Assembly: GCF_021655555.1 (NCBI RefSeq) | Contig: NZ_AP023086.1 | Location: 372,001-436,000 of the forward strand | DNA length: 64,000 nucleotides | From: Marinagarivorans cellulosilyticus | GTDB taxonomy: Bacteria > Pseudomonadota > Gammaproteobacteria > Pseudomonadales > Cellvibrionaceae | Reading direction: 5' to 3' | In this document: piece by piece, positions 18,801 through 27,087 of the stretch | Numbering within the stretch: position 1 is the stretch's first letter | Layout of the letters: the number at the start of each line of letters is the position of its first letter | Made by a program: the position numbers and the translations under genes | Notes under the pieces: model-generated | The model's database searches: none | Told to the model about the DNA's origin: nothing | The model's input: the letters and a program-made list of their open reading frames with translations, nothing else

Positions 18801-20293
18801 ACCTTAAGCAGGTTAACCCGGGTGCACTTGTTTCTGTTAAGTTGGTATCGCGACCGGGTGTCGGTACGATTGCTGCGGGTGTTGCAAAAGCATACGCCGA
18901 TTTAATTACCATCTCTGGCTATGATGGTGGTACTGCAGCGAGCCCGCTGACCTCTATTTTACATGCAGGCTCTCCTTGGGAGCTTGGCTTGTCTGAAACG
19001 CATCAAACGCTTTGTGCGAACGATTTGCGTGACAAAGTGCGTGTACAAACTGATGGTGGCCTTAAAACCGGCCTTGATGTGGTTAAGGCGGCAATCTTGG
19101 GTGCTGAAAGCTTTGGCTTTGGTACTGCGCCGATGGTGGCGCTGGGTTGTAAGTACCTCCGTATTTGCCACTTAAATAACTGTGCGACGGGTGTTGCTAC
19201 ACAGCAAGATAAGCTGCGCAAAGACCATTACATCGGTACCGTAGAAATGGTGATGAATTTCTTCCGCTTTGTGGCCGAAGAAACCCGCGAGTGGATGGCG
19301 AAATTGGGTGTGCGTTCGCTTACCGAGTTGATCGGCCGAGTTGACCTGTTAGAGGTTATTGAAGGTACCACTTCTAAGCACTCGAAATTAGATTTAGCGC
19401 CAATTATCTACACTGACGACTTCATTAAGAGCAAGCCAAAATCCTGTCAAGTCGAGCGCAACACGCCTTATGATGAAGGGAAAAAGGCTGAATTAATGGT
19501 GGCGAAAGTGTTGCCAGCAATTGAGGCAAAAACCGGTGGTGAGTTCGACTTTACCATTACCAACTGTGACCGCTCTATAGGTGCGCGCTTAAGTGGTGAA
19601 ATCGCTAAGCGTTATGGCAACTTGGGTATGGATAGCGCACCGATTAAGTTGAACTTAAAAGGTATTGCTGGCCAGAGCTTTGGTGTTTGGAATGCCGGCG
19701 GCTTAGAGATGCGCCTTGAAGGTGATGCCAACGATTACGTGGGTAAAGGCATGGCTGGCGGCAAGCTGGTTATTCGCCCGCCGGAAGGCTCTAGCTTCGC
19801 TACGCAGGACACCAGCATTGTCGGCAACACGTGTTTGTACGGTGCTACTGGCGGTAAGTTATTTGCTGCTGGTGGGGCGGGTGAGCGCTTCGGTGTACGT
19901 AATTCTGGTGCCTTTGCCGTTGTCGAGGGCGCTGGGGATCACTGCTGTGAATATATGACGGGCGGCGTGATTACTGTGCTCGGTAAAACCGGCCTTAACT
20001 TTGGTGCGGGTATGACCGGCGGTTTTGCTTACGTATTGGATGAAGACAATACTTTTGTTGATCGCTATAACCATGAGTTGGTTGACATCGTTCGCGTTAA
20101 TACCGAGTCGCTTGAGGCGCATCGAAACCACCTTCGTGGTGTTATCAATGAATTTGTTGCTGAAACTCAAAGTGAATGGGGTCAGCATATCCTAGACCGG
20201 TTTGACTATATGGTTGGGCGCTTTTGGCTTGTTAAGCCTAAGGCTGCTAGCTTGCAAGGTTTGCTGACCAGTCTGGGTTCGCGCGGAGAATAA
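15845..20293 (+). CDS. gltB: glutamate synthase (NADPH) large subunit
   Basis: Transfers the amide group of glutamine to 2-oxoglutarate. The mature enzyme begins at the nucleophile cysteine in DNCGFGLIAH, about residue 15, after a short propeptide. In order there are the class II glutaminase domain, a central linking domain, the FMN-binding synthase domain (GEGGEDPVRYGSIKVSKIKQ, GYDGGTAASP), a 3Fe-4S cluster region (CRICHLNNCATGVATQ-like block), and the GXGXG beta-helix at the C-terminus (GGLEMRLEGDANDYVGKGMAGG). The start is ATG 15845 by comparison with Pseudomonas GltB; an in-frame GTG at 15833 adds four residues, and neither has a strong ribosome binding site. 1482 aa is normal. Confidence 0.97.
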   Translation: MNTGLYRLDEFKDNCGFGLIAHLKGQASHKLLLTAIESLTCMTHRGGIAADGKTGDGCGLLIKKPDSFLRTVAKADANFELSALYGVGAFMIAKDATRSSAAKQVIVAELAREGLSDVAWRKLPTNSDCLGPIAKESEPDFFHLFVNTTETDEQAFNAKLFLVRRRIEKALAQDADFYVSSLSSAVVSFKGLMMPVDLPKYFIDLGDERMETAICVFHQRFSTNTLPRWPLAQPFRMLAHNGEINTIVGNRNWALARTPKFQNDLLPNLDEVAPLVNRTGSDSSSLDNMLEVLLTGGMELHRAVRMLVPPAWQNVETMDQDLKAFYEYNSMHIEPWDGPAGLVVTDGRYAVCTLDRNGLRPSRWVITKDDLITVASEVGVYDYAPEDVVAKGRLGPGQMLSVDTQTGELFHTEDIDKQLKSSKPYRKWLNEQATRIESSLARDKAEDSLSDEQVKTYMKMNQVTFEECDLVLRPLAEGGQEAVGSMGDDTPMAVLSQHQRSLYDYFRQQFAQVTNPPIDPLREAIVMSLETCLGRELSVFDETEAHAQRIILSSPVLSPDKFRVLADVDSKKYPLKSYSLHYDADKTDLKSALVKLVDDVVAGVKAGQAIIVLSDAGLKEGLVPIHALLATGAVHQRLTNEGLRCDANIVVETATARDSHHIATLIGYGATAVYPYLSYYIINSLIESGDLLTDVDTAYKNYRKGINKGLLKILSKMGISTIASYRGAQLFEAIGLSSEVVSLCFDSTPSRIEGASFEDLEVDQKILSKLAWKARKPINHGGILKYVHGHEYHAYNPDVVQALHAAVQTGEYSAWRDYAKLINERPVATLRDLLAIRKDIEPVPLEEVEPVENLFKCFDSAGMSLGALSPEAHEALAEAMNTLGGRSNSGEGGEDPVRYGSIKVSKIKQVASGRFGVTPAYLSNAEVLQIKVAQGAKPGEGGQLPGGKVNELIARLRYSVPGVTLISPPPHHDIYSIEDLAQLIYDLKQVNPGALVSVKLVSRPGVGTIAAGVAKAYADLITISGYDGGTAASPLTSILHAGSPWELGLSETHQTLCANDLRDKVRVQTDGGLKTGLDVVKAAILGAESFGFGTAPMVALGCKYLRICHLNNCATGVATQQDKLRKDHYIGTVEMVMNFFRFVAEETREWMAKLGVRSLTELIGRVDLLEVIEGTTSKHSKLDLAPIIYTDDFIKSKPKSCQVERNTPYDEGKKAELMVAKVLPAIEAKTGGEFDFTITNCDRSIGARLSGEIAKRYGNLGMDSAPIKLNLKGIAGQSFGVWNAGGLEMRLEGDANDYVGKGMAGGKLVIRPPEGSSFATQDTSIVGNTCLYGATGGKLFAAGGAGERFGVRNSGAFAVVEGAGDHCCEYMTGGVITVLGKTGLNFGAGMTGGFAYVLDEDNTFVDRYNHELVDIVRVNTESLEAHRNHLRGVINEFVAETQSEWGQHILDRFDYMVGRFWLVKPKAASLQGLLTSLGSRGE

Positions 20294-20340
20294 TCAGCCA
20301 GTGCCCAGCATGCTGGGCCGTAGCTATTTGAGATATCGTT

Positions 20341-21759
20341 ATGGGTAAGCGTTTAAATAACAATTTTCAATTTTTAGATGTGGGACGACAAGACCCTGCT
20401 AAAAAAGCCATTGACGTCCGCAAAGCGGAATTTGTTGAGATTTATCAGCCGTTCAATGAAGAAGAGGTTCAAGATCAATCGCACCGCTGCTTAGAGTGCG
20501 GCAACCCCTATTGTGAATGGAAGTGCCCTGTGCATAACTTCATTCCCAATTGGCTTAAGTTGATTTCTGAGGGCAATATCACCGAGGCCGCGGAGCTTTC
20601 TCATCAGACCAACTCTTTGCCCGAAGTATGCGGGCGAGTTTGCCCACAAGATCGCTTATGCGAGGGTGCTTGCACGCTGAATGATGGTTTTGGTGCGGTA
20701 ACAATTGGTAATGCTGAAAAGTATATTACCGATACAGCTTTTGCGATGGGCTGGCGCCCAGATATGTCTAAAGTTGTTTGGACTGACAAAAAAGTCGCGG
20801 TGATTGGTGCAGGGCCTGCGGGGTTGGGTTGCGCTGATGTTTTGGTTCGCAATGGTGTCAAACCTGTTGTGTTCGACAAGTACCCAGAAATTGGTGGGCT
20901 TTTAACTTTCGGCATTCCTGAATTTAAGCTCGAAAAATCGGTAATGACTCGCCGTCGCGAAATCTTCCAAGATATGGGAGTTGAATTTCGCTTGAATACC
21001 GAAGTCGGCACTGACATTACCATGGAGCAACTACTTGAAGAGTACGATGCTGTCTTCATGGGGATGGGAACTTACACCTATATGAAAGGTGGATTTCCTG
21101 GTGAAGATTTACCGGGTGTACATGATGCGTTGCCGTTTTTGGTCTCAAATGTTAATCGCAACCTCGGCTTCGAGAAGGATCCTGCAGATTTCATCAGTGT
21201 AAAAGGTCAACGCGTGGTAGTTCTTGGTGGTGGCGATACCGCAATGGACTGTAACCGCACGTCTATCCGTCAAGGTGCTGCAAGCGTGACATGCGCCTAC
21301 AGACGGGACCAAGAAAACATGCCTGGTTCGCGCCGTGAGGTGCAAAATGCTGGCGAAGAAGGGGTTGAATTCTTATTTAATCGCCAGCCAGTGGGTATTG
21401 TTGGTGATGGCAAAGTCGAAGGTGTAAAAGTGGTTACAACGCAGTTGGGTGAGCCCGATGAGCGTGGCCGCCGTAGGCCAGAGCCTATTGCTGGCAGTGA
21501 GGAAATCCTGCCCGCTGATGTAGTGCTGATCGCCTTTGGTTTCCGCCCTAGCCCTGAGCCTTGGTTCGAGACAAACGGTGTGAAACTAACGGATTGGCAA
21601 ACAGTAATTGCACCAGAGAAGCAAGAGTTTAAGTTTCAAACCACAAATCCTAAGGTGTTTGCTGGTGGTGATATGGTGCGTGGTTCAGACTTGGTGGTTA
21701 CTGCCATTTGGGAAGGTCGCGAAGCCGCTGAGGGCATCTTAGATTATTTGGATGTTTAG
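20341..21759 (+). CDS. gltD: glutamate synthase (NADPH) small subunit
   Basis: FAD- and NADPH-dependent subunit that passes electrons to GltB. The cysteine-rich N-terminus (CLECGNPYCEWKCPVHN and CGRVCPQDRLCEGAC) binds 4Fe-4S clusters. The FAD site VAVIGAGPAGLGCADVL and the NADPH site VVVLGGGDTAMDC follow. At 472 aa it equals the E. coli protein. It lies 47 bases after gltB in the same operon and ends in a terminator. Confidence 0.97.
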   Translation: MGKRLNNNFQFLDVGRQDPAKKAIDVRKAEFVEIYQPFNEEEVQDQSHRCLECGNPYCEWKCPVHNFIPNWLKLISEGNITEAAELSHQTNSLPEVCGRVCPQDRLCEGACTLNDGFGAVTIGNAEKYITDTAFAMGWRPDMSKVVWTDKKVAVIGAGPAGLGCADVLVRNGVKPVVFDKYPEIGGLLTFGIPEFKLEKSVMTRRREIFQDMGVEFRLNTEVGTDITMEQLLEEYDAVFMGMGTYTYMKGGFPGEDLPGVHDALPFLVSNVNRNLGFEKDPADFISVKGQRVVVLGGGDTAMDCNRTSIRQGAASVTCAYRRDQENMPGSRREVQNAGEEGVEFLFNRQPVGIVGDGKVEGVKVVTTQLGEPDERGRRRPEPIAGSEEILPADVVLIAFGFRPSPEPWFETNGVKLTDWQTVIAPEKQEFKFQTTNPKVFAGGDMVRGSDLVVTAIWEGREAAEGILDYLDV

Positions 21760-21782
21760 CGTTGGCTGCCATCAAAAATATT

Positions 21783-21808
21783 AAAAACCGGCGTTTGCCG
21801 GTTTTTTT
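21783..21808 (+). terminator. rho-independent terminator of gltBD
   Basis: The hairpin AAAAACCGGC-GTTT-GCCGGTTTTT is followed by further T residues and lies 24 bases after the gltD stop. Confidence 0.9.
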
Positions 21809-21940
21809 TGGCCCTAACTTCGCTTTTATATCGAAACAACCTTTATAAAACGACGGGGCAGTTGTATAACGAGCGACTATCTTTTAAGTGCGTAGTGGTA
21901 GATGCGTACCGAACAAATCAATAAAGAATAAGGTTTTGGA

Positions 21941-23011
21941 ATGTCTGAATTAAAGAATGATCGTTTTTTGCGTGCATTGATGCGGGAACCTGTAGATGCA
22001 ACGCCTGTGTGGATGATGCGACAAGCTGGCCGTTATTTGCCTGAGTATCGTGCTTCGCGGGCCAAAGCTGGCAGCTTTATGGACTTATGCATGAATCCTG
22101 AGCTTGCATGTGAAGTCACTATGCAGCCTCTTGAACGCTACCCGCTGGATGCTGCAATCTTGTTTTCCGATATTCTTACCATTCCAGATGCAATGGGGTT
22201 AGGCTTATATTTTGAAACGGGTGAAGGGCCAAAATTCAAAAAAACAGTGACGACAGCCGCGGATGTGGATGCATTACCTATTGTTAATACCTTGCAGGAT
22301 CTGCCCTATGTGCCCAATGCGGTACGCACAATTCGCAAGGAGCTAAACGGTAGAGTACCGTTGATTGGCTTTTCTGGTAGCCCTTGGACGCTGGCTACTT
22401 ATATGGTGGAAGGTGGCTCTAGTAAAGATTTTCGCAAGGCAAAGGCTTTGGCATACAACGACCCAGGCTTGATGCATGCTTTACTTGATAAGCTTGCAAT
22501 TTCGGTCACCGAATATCTTAACGAGCAAATTAAAGCGGGCGCGCAAGCGGTGCAAATTTTCGATTCCTGGGGCGGCGCTTTGGCTCATGATGCTTACCGT
22601 GAGTTTTCGCTAAAGCCAATGCAAAAAATAGTCGATGGTTTGATCCGTGAATACGATGGCCGCAAGGTGCCGGTGATTATGTTTACCAAGGGCGGCGGGC
22701 AGTCGTTAGAGGCTATGGCGGATACAGGTCCAGATGCCTTAGGTCTAGATTGGACTACGCCGATTTCTGACGCTAGGCGTCGAGTAGGTGATAAAGTGGC
22801 TTTGCAAGGCAATATGGATCCATCTATTTTATACGCAAAGCCTGAGCGTATTCGTCAGGAAGTGGCCAAAATCTTGGCCGATTACGGTCATGGCAGTGGG
22901 CATGTCTTTAACCTTGGGCACGGCATTACGCCTGAGGTTGACCCCGCGAATGCAGGTGCCTTTATTGAGTGCGTGCACGAGTTATCTTTTCAGTATCATG
23001 ATGATAAGTAA
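21941..23011 (+). CDS. hemE: uroporphyrinogen decarboxylase
   Basis: Decarboxylates the four acetate side chains of uroporphyrinogen III to give coproporphyrinogen III in heme synthesis. The family signatures are intact: PVWMMRQAGRYLPEYR near residue 22, the catalytic aspartate in LFSDILTIPDAMG, GFSGSPWTLATYMVEGG, and the C-terminal FNLGHGITPEVDP. It is 356 aa, a normal length. The gene stands alone between the gltBD terminator and the HD-GYP gene. Confidence 0.97.
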   Translation: MSELKNDRFLRALMREPVDATPVWMMRQAGRYLPEYRASRAKAGSFMDLCMNPELACEVTMQPLERYPLDAAILFSDILTIPDAMGLGLYFETGEGPKFKKTVTTAADVDALPIVNTLQDLPYVPNAVRTIRKELNGRVPLIGFSGSPWTLATYMVEGGSSKDFRKAKALAYNDPGLMHALLDKLAISVTEYLNEQIKAGAQAVQIFDSWGGALAHDAYREFSLKPMQKIVDGLIREYDGRKVPVIMFTKGGGQSLEAMADTGPDALGLDWTTPISDARRRVGDKVALQGNMDPSILYAKPERIRQEVAKILADYGHGSGHVFNLGHGITPEVDPANAGAFIECVHELSFQYHDDK

Positions 23012-23172
23012 CTCACATGCTGATTTGTGTCATCTAGTGACAAAAATAATAGATATTGATTAAAAAACGTTCATTGGGTTATTATCAACACCTGCTGGCG
23101 GGCCTATAATCGAACGGATGTTATGGTCTGCGTATGCATAAGTGAAATTATATTGTTGTTGAGGATAAGCCT

Positions 23173-24558
23173 GTGGGCGTTAAACAAATTAAGATAGATG
23201 TCGGTGAAGTGACAATAGGCATGTTTGTGTCGGGATTGGATCGCCCGTGGACGCAAACGCCTTTTCCTTTGCAGGGCTTCTATGTTCGTGATCTGGACGA
23301 GATCAATCTACTCAAGTCGCATTGCCATCACATCTACATTGATGTACTAAAGGGCGCGCGACCGGTTAAGGCAGGGCTTAAAACCCTAAGCGCGACCGCG
23401 CGTGCGAGTAATAAGCCGGCCGTTAAGGCGAGTGCCACCGATAGGGTTACTATGCCTGCGCTGAAGACAAGAGCTAATGTGTACCCCGTGAGCACCACTT
23501 TGCGCACTGAAATGGCGGGTGCTAGAGAGCTTCATCGTGAGGTGTACAGCGCGGTGGCGCAAATCGTTGAGCAGCTGAATGGCGGTGATGCCGCAGGCGC
23601 TATTTTGGATACAAAGCGCGCCGCGAGCGCAATGGTTGGTAGTGTATTGCGCTGCCCTGATGCTTTTACTTGGTTAACCCGCGTTAAGCAGAAGGATGAG
23701 CACACCTATAGTCACGCTGTGCGCTCGGCTGTATGGGGTATTCTGCTTGGGCGCCATATGGGGTTGTCTAAGGGGGATCTAGAAGTATTGGCGATGGGGC
23801 TTTTGCTAAAAGATGTGGGCAAAACGCGATTAAGTAATGAGCTGTTAGCCATGAAAGAGCGTTCCCTTTCTGAGCAGGCTGAGTACGAGCGCTTTATTCC
23901 GCTTGGTGTTGAGATTTTAGAGCAAGTTCCGGATGTTTCTCCGCGAGCTATATCGGTGGTTAAAACGCATCAAGAGCGCATCAATGGGTCTGGCTTTCCG
24001 GCGCATTTGCGGGGCGAAAAAATACCCTTGTTGGGTAGAGTTGCAGCTGTTGTGACCTTTTATGATGAGGTGACCAACCCTCGTGGCGAGAAGTACCCGC
24101 TTTCGCCCTCTAGGGCTGTGGCACAATTGTACGATGGCCGCGACAGTCTTTTTCAGGGGGATCTCGTTGTTGAGTTTATTCGAGCTATTGGCTTGTATCC
24201 AACGGGTACGCTCGTTGAGTTGAATACCGGTGAGGTGGCTGTGGTGGTCGAGCAGAACTTCGAGCGCCGCCTGAAGCCTCACGTGATGGTGGTGATGGAT
24301 CCGTATAAACGCGAGCTTAGTGAGCCTGTCTACTTGGATATGGCTGGTGACGATAAGCAAAAGCAGGTCAAAATTGATGCTGGCAAGCTTACCTCTACAG
24401 AGGTTGAGTGGATCGAAATTGCGCAGGATCTCGAGCCTGGTGCTTATGATGTGGATGTGCTGAGAATATGTGATGAGTATATTCAGCGCACGGCAGAGGC
24501 AAAAGGTTTGTTTGGTTTTTTAAAGAGTAAGCGTTTGGCAGGTATGTTTGGTGTTTAG
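23173..24558 (+). CDS. degenerate HD-GYP domain protein with N-terminal DUF3391
   Basis: Protein of 461 aa. An N-terminal DUF3391 region (KIDVGEVTIGMFVSGLDRPW) precedes an HD-GYP fold of the c-di-GMP phosphodiesterase class. The fold is recognisable but key residues are changed. The HDIGK block reads KDVGK, with Lys216 in place of the metal-binding histidine. The HHExxDGxGYP block reads HQERINGSGFP, the HP..G histidine is replaced (FIPLG), and the DxYDA aspartate is Thr (TFYDEV). It is therefore probably not a phosphodiesterase, but a sensor or protein-interaction form. The start is GTG 23173, seven bases after GAGGA. It is monocistronic and shares a bidirectional terminator with ychF. Confidence 0.88.
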   Translation: MGVKQIKIDVGEVTIGMFVSGLDRPWTQTPFPLQGFYVRDLDEINLLKSHCHHIYIDVLKGARPVKAGLKTLSATARASNKPAVKASATDRVTMPALKTRANVYPVSTTLRTEMAGARELHREVYSAVAQIVEQLNGGDAAGAILDTKRAASAMVGSVLRCPDAFTWLTRVKQKDEHTYSHAVRSAVWGILLGRHMGLSKGDLEVLAMGLLLKDVGKTRLSNELLAMKERSLSEQAEYERFIPLGVEILEQVPDVSPRAISVVKTHQERINGSGFPAHLRGEKIPLLGRVAAVVTFYDEVTNPRGEKYPLSPSRAVAQLYDGRDSLFQGDLVVEFIRAIGLYPTGTLVELNTGEVAVVVEQNFERRLKPHVMVVMDPYKRELSEPVYLDMAGDDKQKQVKIDAGKLTSTEVEWIEIAQDLEPGAYDVDVLRICDEYIQRTAEAKGLFGFLKSKRLAGMFGV

Positions 24559-24575
24559 ATCTTGCTGGTGACGTG

Positions 24576-24606
24576 AAAAGGGCGCCTAAGTTGGCGCCCT
24601 TTTTTG
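24576..24606. terminator. bidirectional rho-independent terminator
   Basis: Arms AAAAGGGCGCC and GGCGCCCTTTT enclose TAAGTT, with A and T runs on both sides. It lies between the convergent HD-GYP and ychF genes and can serve both. Confidence 0.9.
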
Positions 24607-24608
24607 TG

Positions 24609-25700
24609 CTAAACGTTAAATCGAAAGTGGATTATATCGCCGTCGGCAACGATGTAATCCTTGCCTTCGAGGCGCCACTTGCCGGCTTCTTTTGCGCCGG
24701 CTTCGCCTTTGTGTGCGATAAAATCGTCGTAGCCTACAATCTCTGCTCGTATAAAGCCTTTTTCAAAGTCCGTGTGAATCTTGCCAGCAGCTTGCGGTGC
24801 GCTTGCGCCAACAGGGATGGTCCATGCTCGAACCTCTTTTACGCCTGCCGTAAAGTAGGTTTGCAGGTCGAGCAGTTCGTAGCCTGCGCGAATGACGCGG
24901 TTTAGGCCGGGTTCTTCCATGCCTAGGTCTTCTAGGAACTCCGCAACTTCGTCAGCTTCTAGTTCAGCAATTTCTGCTTCTAGCTTATTGCAAATCGGAA
25001 CCACAGCGGCGTTCTCTTCTGCCGCAATCGCTCTCACTTTATCGAGGTGTGGGTTATTTTCAAAACCATCTTCTTGTACGTTGGCAATGTACATGGTGGG
25101 TTTTAGGGTGAGCAGGCTCATGCTTTTTAAGTCTTTCAGCTCGTCTGTGCTCAGTGTCATTGCCCGAAGTGGAAGCGCTTCATTGAGGTGGGGCAAAAGC
25201 TTTTCCAGTAGCGCTTTCATTTTCATTGCGTTCTTGTCTTGCCCTTTGGCAAGCTTTGCGTAACGTTGAATGCCCTTTTCTACGCTTTCTAGGTCTGATA
25301 AAGCAAGTTCGGTGTTAATGGTGTTGATGTCGCTTTCTGGGTTGATTGCGCCATCTACATGAATGACGTTTTCATCGTCAAAGCAGCGCACAACGTGAGC
25401 AATTGCGTCGGTTTCTCTGATGTTGGCTAGGAACTGATTGCCAAGCCCTTCGCCCTTGGAGGCTCCCGCGACCAGGCCTGCAATATCAACAAATTCCATG
25501 GTGGTTGGGATTTGTTTTTCAGGATTTACTAATGCCGATATGGCGTCTTGTCTGGGGTCGGGGACGGGGACAATGCCTGAGTTGGGTTCGATTGTGCAGA
25601 ATGGGAAGTTCTCAGCGGCGATGCCGGATTTGGTGAGCGCATTAAAAAGAGTCGATTTTCCAACGTTGGGTAGGCCAACGATGCCGCATTTAAAACCCAT
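24609..25700 (-). CDS. ychF: redox-regulated ATPase YchF
   Basis: Obg-family P-loop NTPase that prefers ATP and associates with ribosomes. The P-loop GLPNVGKSTLF is near residue 8, G3 is DIAGLVAGASKGEGLGN, and the altered G4 motif is NVQE (instead of NKxD), the hallmark of ATP preference. The C-terminal TGS domain ends in GDIIHFRFNV. It is 363 aa, matching the family. It is the last gene of the rplY-pth-ychF run, 35 bases after pth. Confidence 0.97.
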   Translation of the reverse strand: MGFKCGIVGLPNVGKSTLFNALTKSGIAAENFPFCTIEPNSGIVPVPDPRQDAISALVNPEKQIPTTMEFVDIAGLVAGASKGEGLGNQFLANIRETDAIAHVVRCFDDENVIHVDGAINPESDINTINTELALSDLESVEKGIQRYAKLAKGQDKNAMKMKALLEKLLPHLNEALPLRAMTLSTDELKDLKSMSLLTLKPTMYIANVQEDGFENNPHLDKVRAIAAEENAAVVPICNKLEAEIAELEADEVAEFLEDLGMEEPGLNRVIRAGYELLDLQTYFTAGVKEVRAWTIPVGASAPQAAGKIHTDFEKGFIRAEIVGYDDFIAHKGEAGAKEAGKWRLEGKDYIVADGDIIHFRFNV

Positions 25701-25735
25701 GGTGAGATCCTATAAGGCTTGGTGGTTGAAGGTTG

Positions 25736-26320
25736 TTAGGCTTGGGTGTGCAGGTTTTTCATTGCACGATTCCATTGGCCAGAAATTATATCGTCGGTAA
25801 CGGCGAGTGCATTTTTAATGGATGCTTCGGTTAGCTCGAACTCAGCTTTTGGAGCTTTCTTGAGCACAAAGTCGGCCACTTGTTTTGCGTTGCCTGGGTG
25901 GCCAATGCCAAGTCTTAGGCGAGCAAAGTTTTTGTTGTTGCCTTGTGCGCTAATAATATCGCGCAGGCCGTTGTGCCCACCATGGCCGCCGCCGATTTTT
26001 AAGCGCGCTACGCCGGGTGCCAAATCGAGCTCGTCGTGGGCGACAAGAATAGCTTCGGTGGGGATTTTGTAAAACTGGCTGATGGCGCTAACGGCTTGAC
26101 CGCTACGATTCATATAGGTTGTTGGTATCAGCAGGCGAACATCGTGTCCATTCACGCTAATGCGTGCGCTGTGGCCAAAAAATTTCGGTGTATTTGCAAG
26201 GTTGCCGTTGTGCTGCTGGCAGAGCTCGCTCACAAAGTCTTCGCCCGCGTTGTGGCGAGTATTTTGATATTGTGGGCCCGGGTTGCCGAGGCCCACAATG
26301 AGCTGAACGGGTGTATTCAC
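25736..26320 (-). CDS. pth: peptidyl-tRNA hydrolase
   Basis: Releases peptides from peptidyl-tRNA that has dropped off ribosomes. The signatures GLGNPGPQYQNTRHNAG (catalytic histidine), YMNRSGQ, HDELDL and GGHGGHNGLRDI are all present. At 194 aa it is the normal length. It sits 20 bases downstream of rplY and upstream of ychF, the order seen in Pseudomonas and E. coli relatives. Confidence 0.97.
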   Translation of the reverse strand: MNTPVQLIVGLGNPGPQYQNTRHNAGEDFVSELCQQHNGNLANTPKFFGHSARISVNGHDVRLLIPTTYMNRSGQAVSAISQFYKIPTEAILVAHDELDLAPGVARLKIGGGHGGHNGLRDIISAQGNNKNFARLRLGIGHPGNAKQVADFVLKKAPKAEFELTEASIKNALAVTDDIISGQWNRAMKNLHTQA

Positions 26321-26340
26321 TGTGGTCAGCTCTGCGAAGC

Positions 26341-26967
26341 TTATGCTTCTTCGGTGGTTTCTTCTGCGTCGTCGCTGCTACCTTTAGGTTTGCTGATTGA
26401 AGCAACGGGTAGGTCGTGATCGGCGCCGTGGCTTAATGCAACAGATGTTACGCCAGCAGGCAGTTTAATGTCTGAGATGTGTACGGTATCGCCTACGTCA
26501 ACATCGGCTAAGTCCACTTCGATGAACTCAGGTAGTGCGCTTGGCAAGCAAGAAATTTCGAGCTCAGTCATTGTGTGGTTCACAATGCCGCCGCCTTGTT
26601 TAACGCCTTTGCTAGTCGCTTCGTTGATGAAGTGAAGAGGGGCGTTGATCGTGATTTTGCTGTTTTCTGACACGCGAAGGAGATCGGCGTGGAGAACAAC
26701 AGCTTTTGCTGGGTGGCGTTGCAAGTCTTTCAAAATCACTGTTTCTTCGGCGCCATCAATTTTTAAGGTGATAACGTGCGAATAAAAGGCTTCGTGCTCA
26801 AGGTGCTTAACAAGCTCTTTGTGCTCGAGGGTGATGTTTTGTGGGGCTTTGTCGCCGCCGTATACGATAGCGGGTAGCAAACCCTGTTCGCGACGCAGGC
26901 GGCGGCTCGCACCTTTCCCTGAGTCTTCGCGAACAGATGCGATAAGAGTAAAGTCTTCAGTAGACAT
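26341..26967 (-). CDS. rplY: 50S ribosomal protein L25/general stress protein Ctc
   Basis: 5S rRNA-binding protein of the long CTC-type, 208 aa. The N-terminal L25 domain begins DFTLIASVREDSGKGASRRLRR and contains LPAIVYGG. A C-terminal TL5 beta domain follows (LEISCLPSALPEFIEVDLADV), ending in an acidic tail. The start is ATG 26967 after a TGAGGATA ribosome binding site; an in-frame ATG at 27033 would run through the prs terminator and is unlikely. Confidence 0.95.
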   Translation of the reverse strand: MSTEDFTLIASVREDSGKGASRRLRREQGLLPAIVYGGDKAPQNITLEHKELVKHLEHEAFYSHVITLKIDGAEETVILKDLQRHPAKAVVLHADLLRVSENSKITINAPLHFINEATSKGVKQGGGIVNHTMTELEISCLPSALPEFIEVDLADVDVGDTVHISDIKLPAGVTSVALSHGADHDLPVASISKPKGSSDDAEETTEEA

Positions 26968-27018
26968 GGGTGTATCCTCAAAATTAAAGTGGTGCGCCGC
27001 GACCTGCGCACTACGACT

Positions 27019-27044
27019 AAAAAAGGTCGCCAATATTGACGACC
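27019..27044 (-). terminator. rho-independent terminator of prs
   Basis: On the minus strand, GGTCG and CGACC arms surround the inner palindrome CAATATTG, followed by six T. It lies 44 bases beyond the prs stop and before the rplY start. Confidence 0.82.
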
Positions 27045-27087
27045 GCTGTGTTGTGATGCTCTTTAAGTGAATACTTTCAGTAATCGC

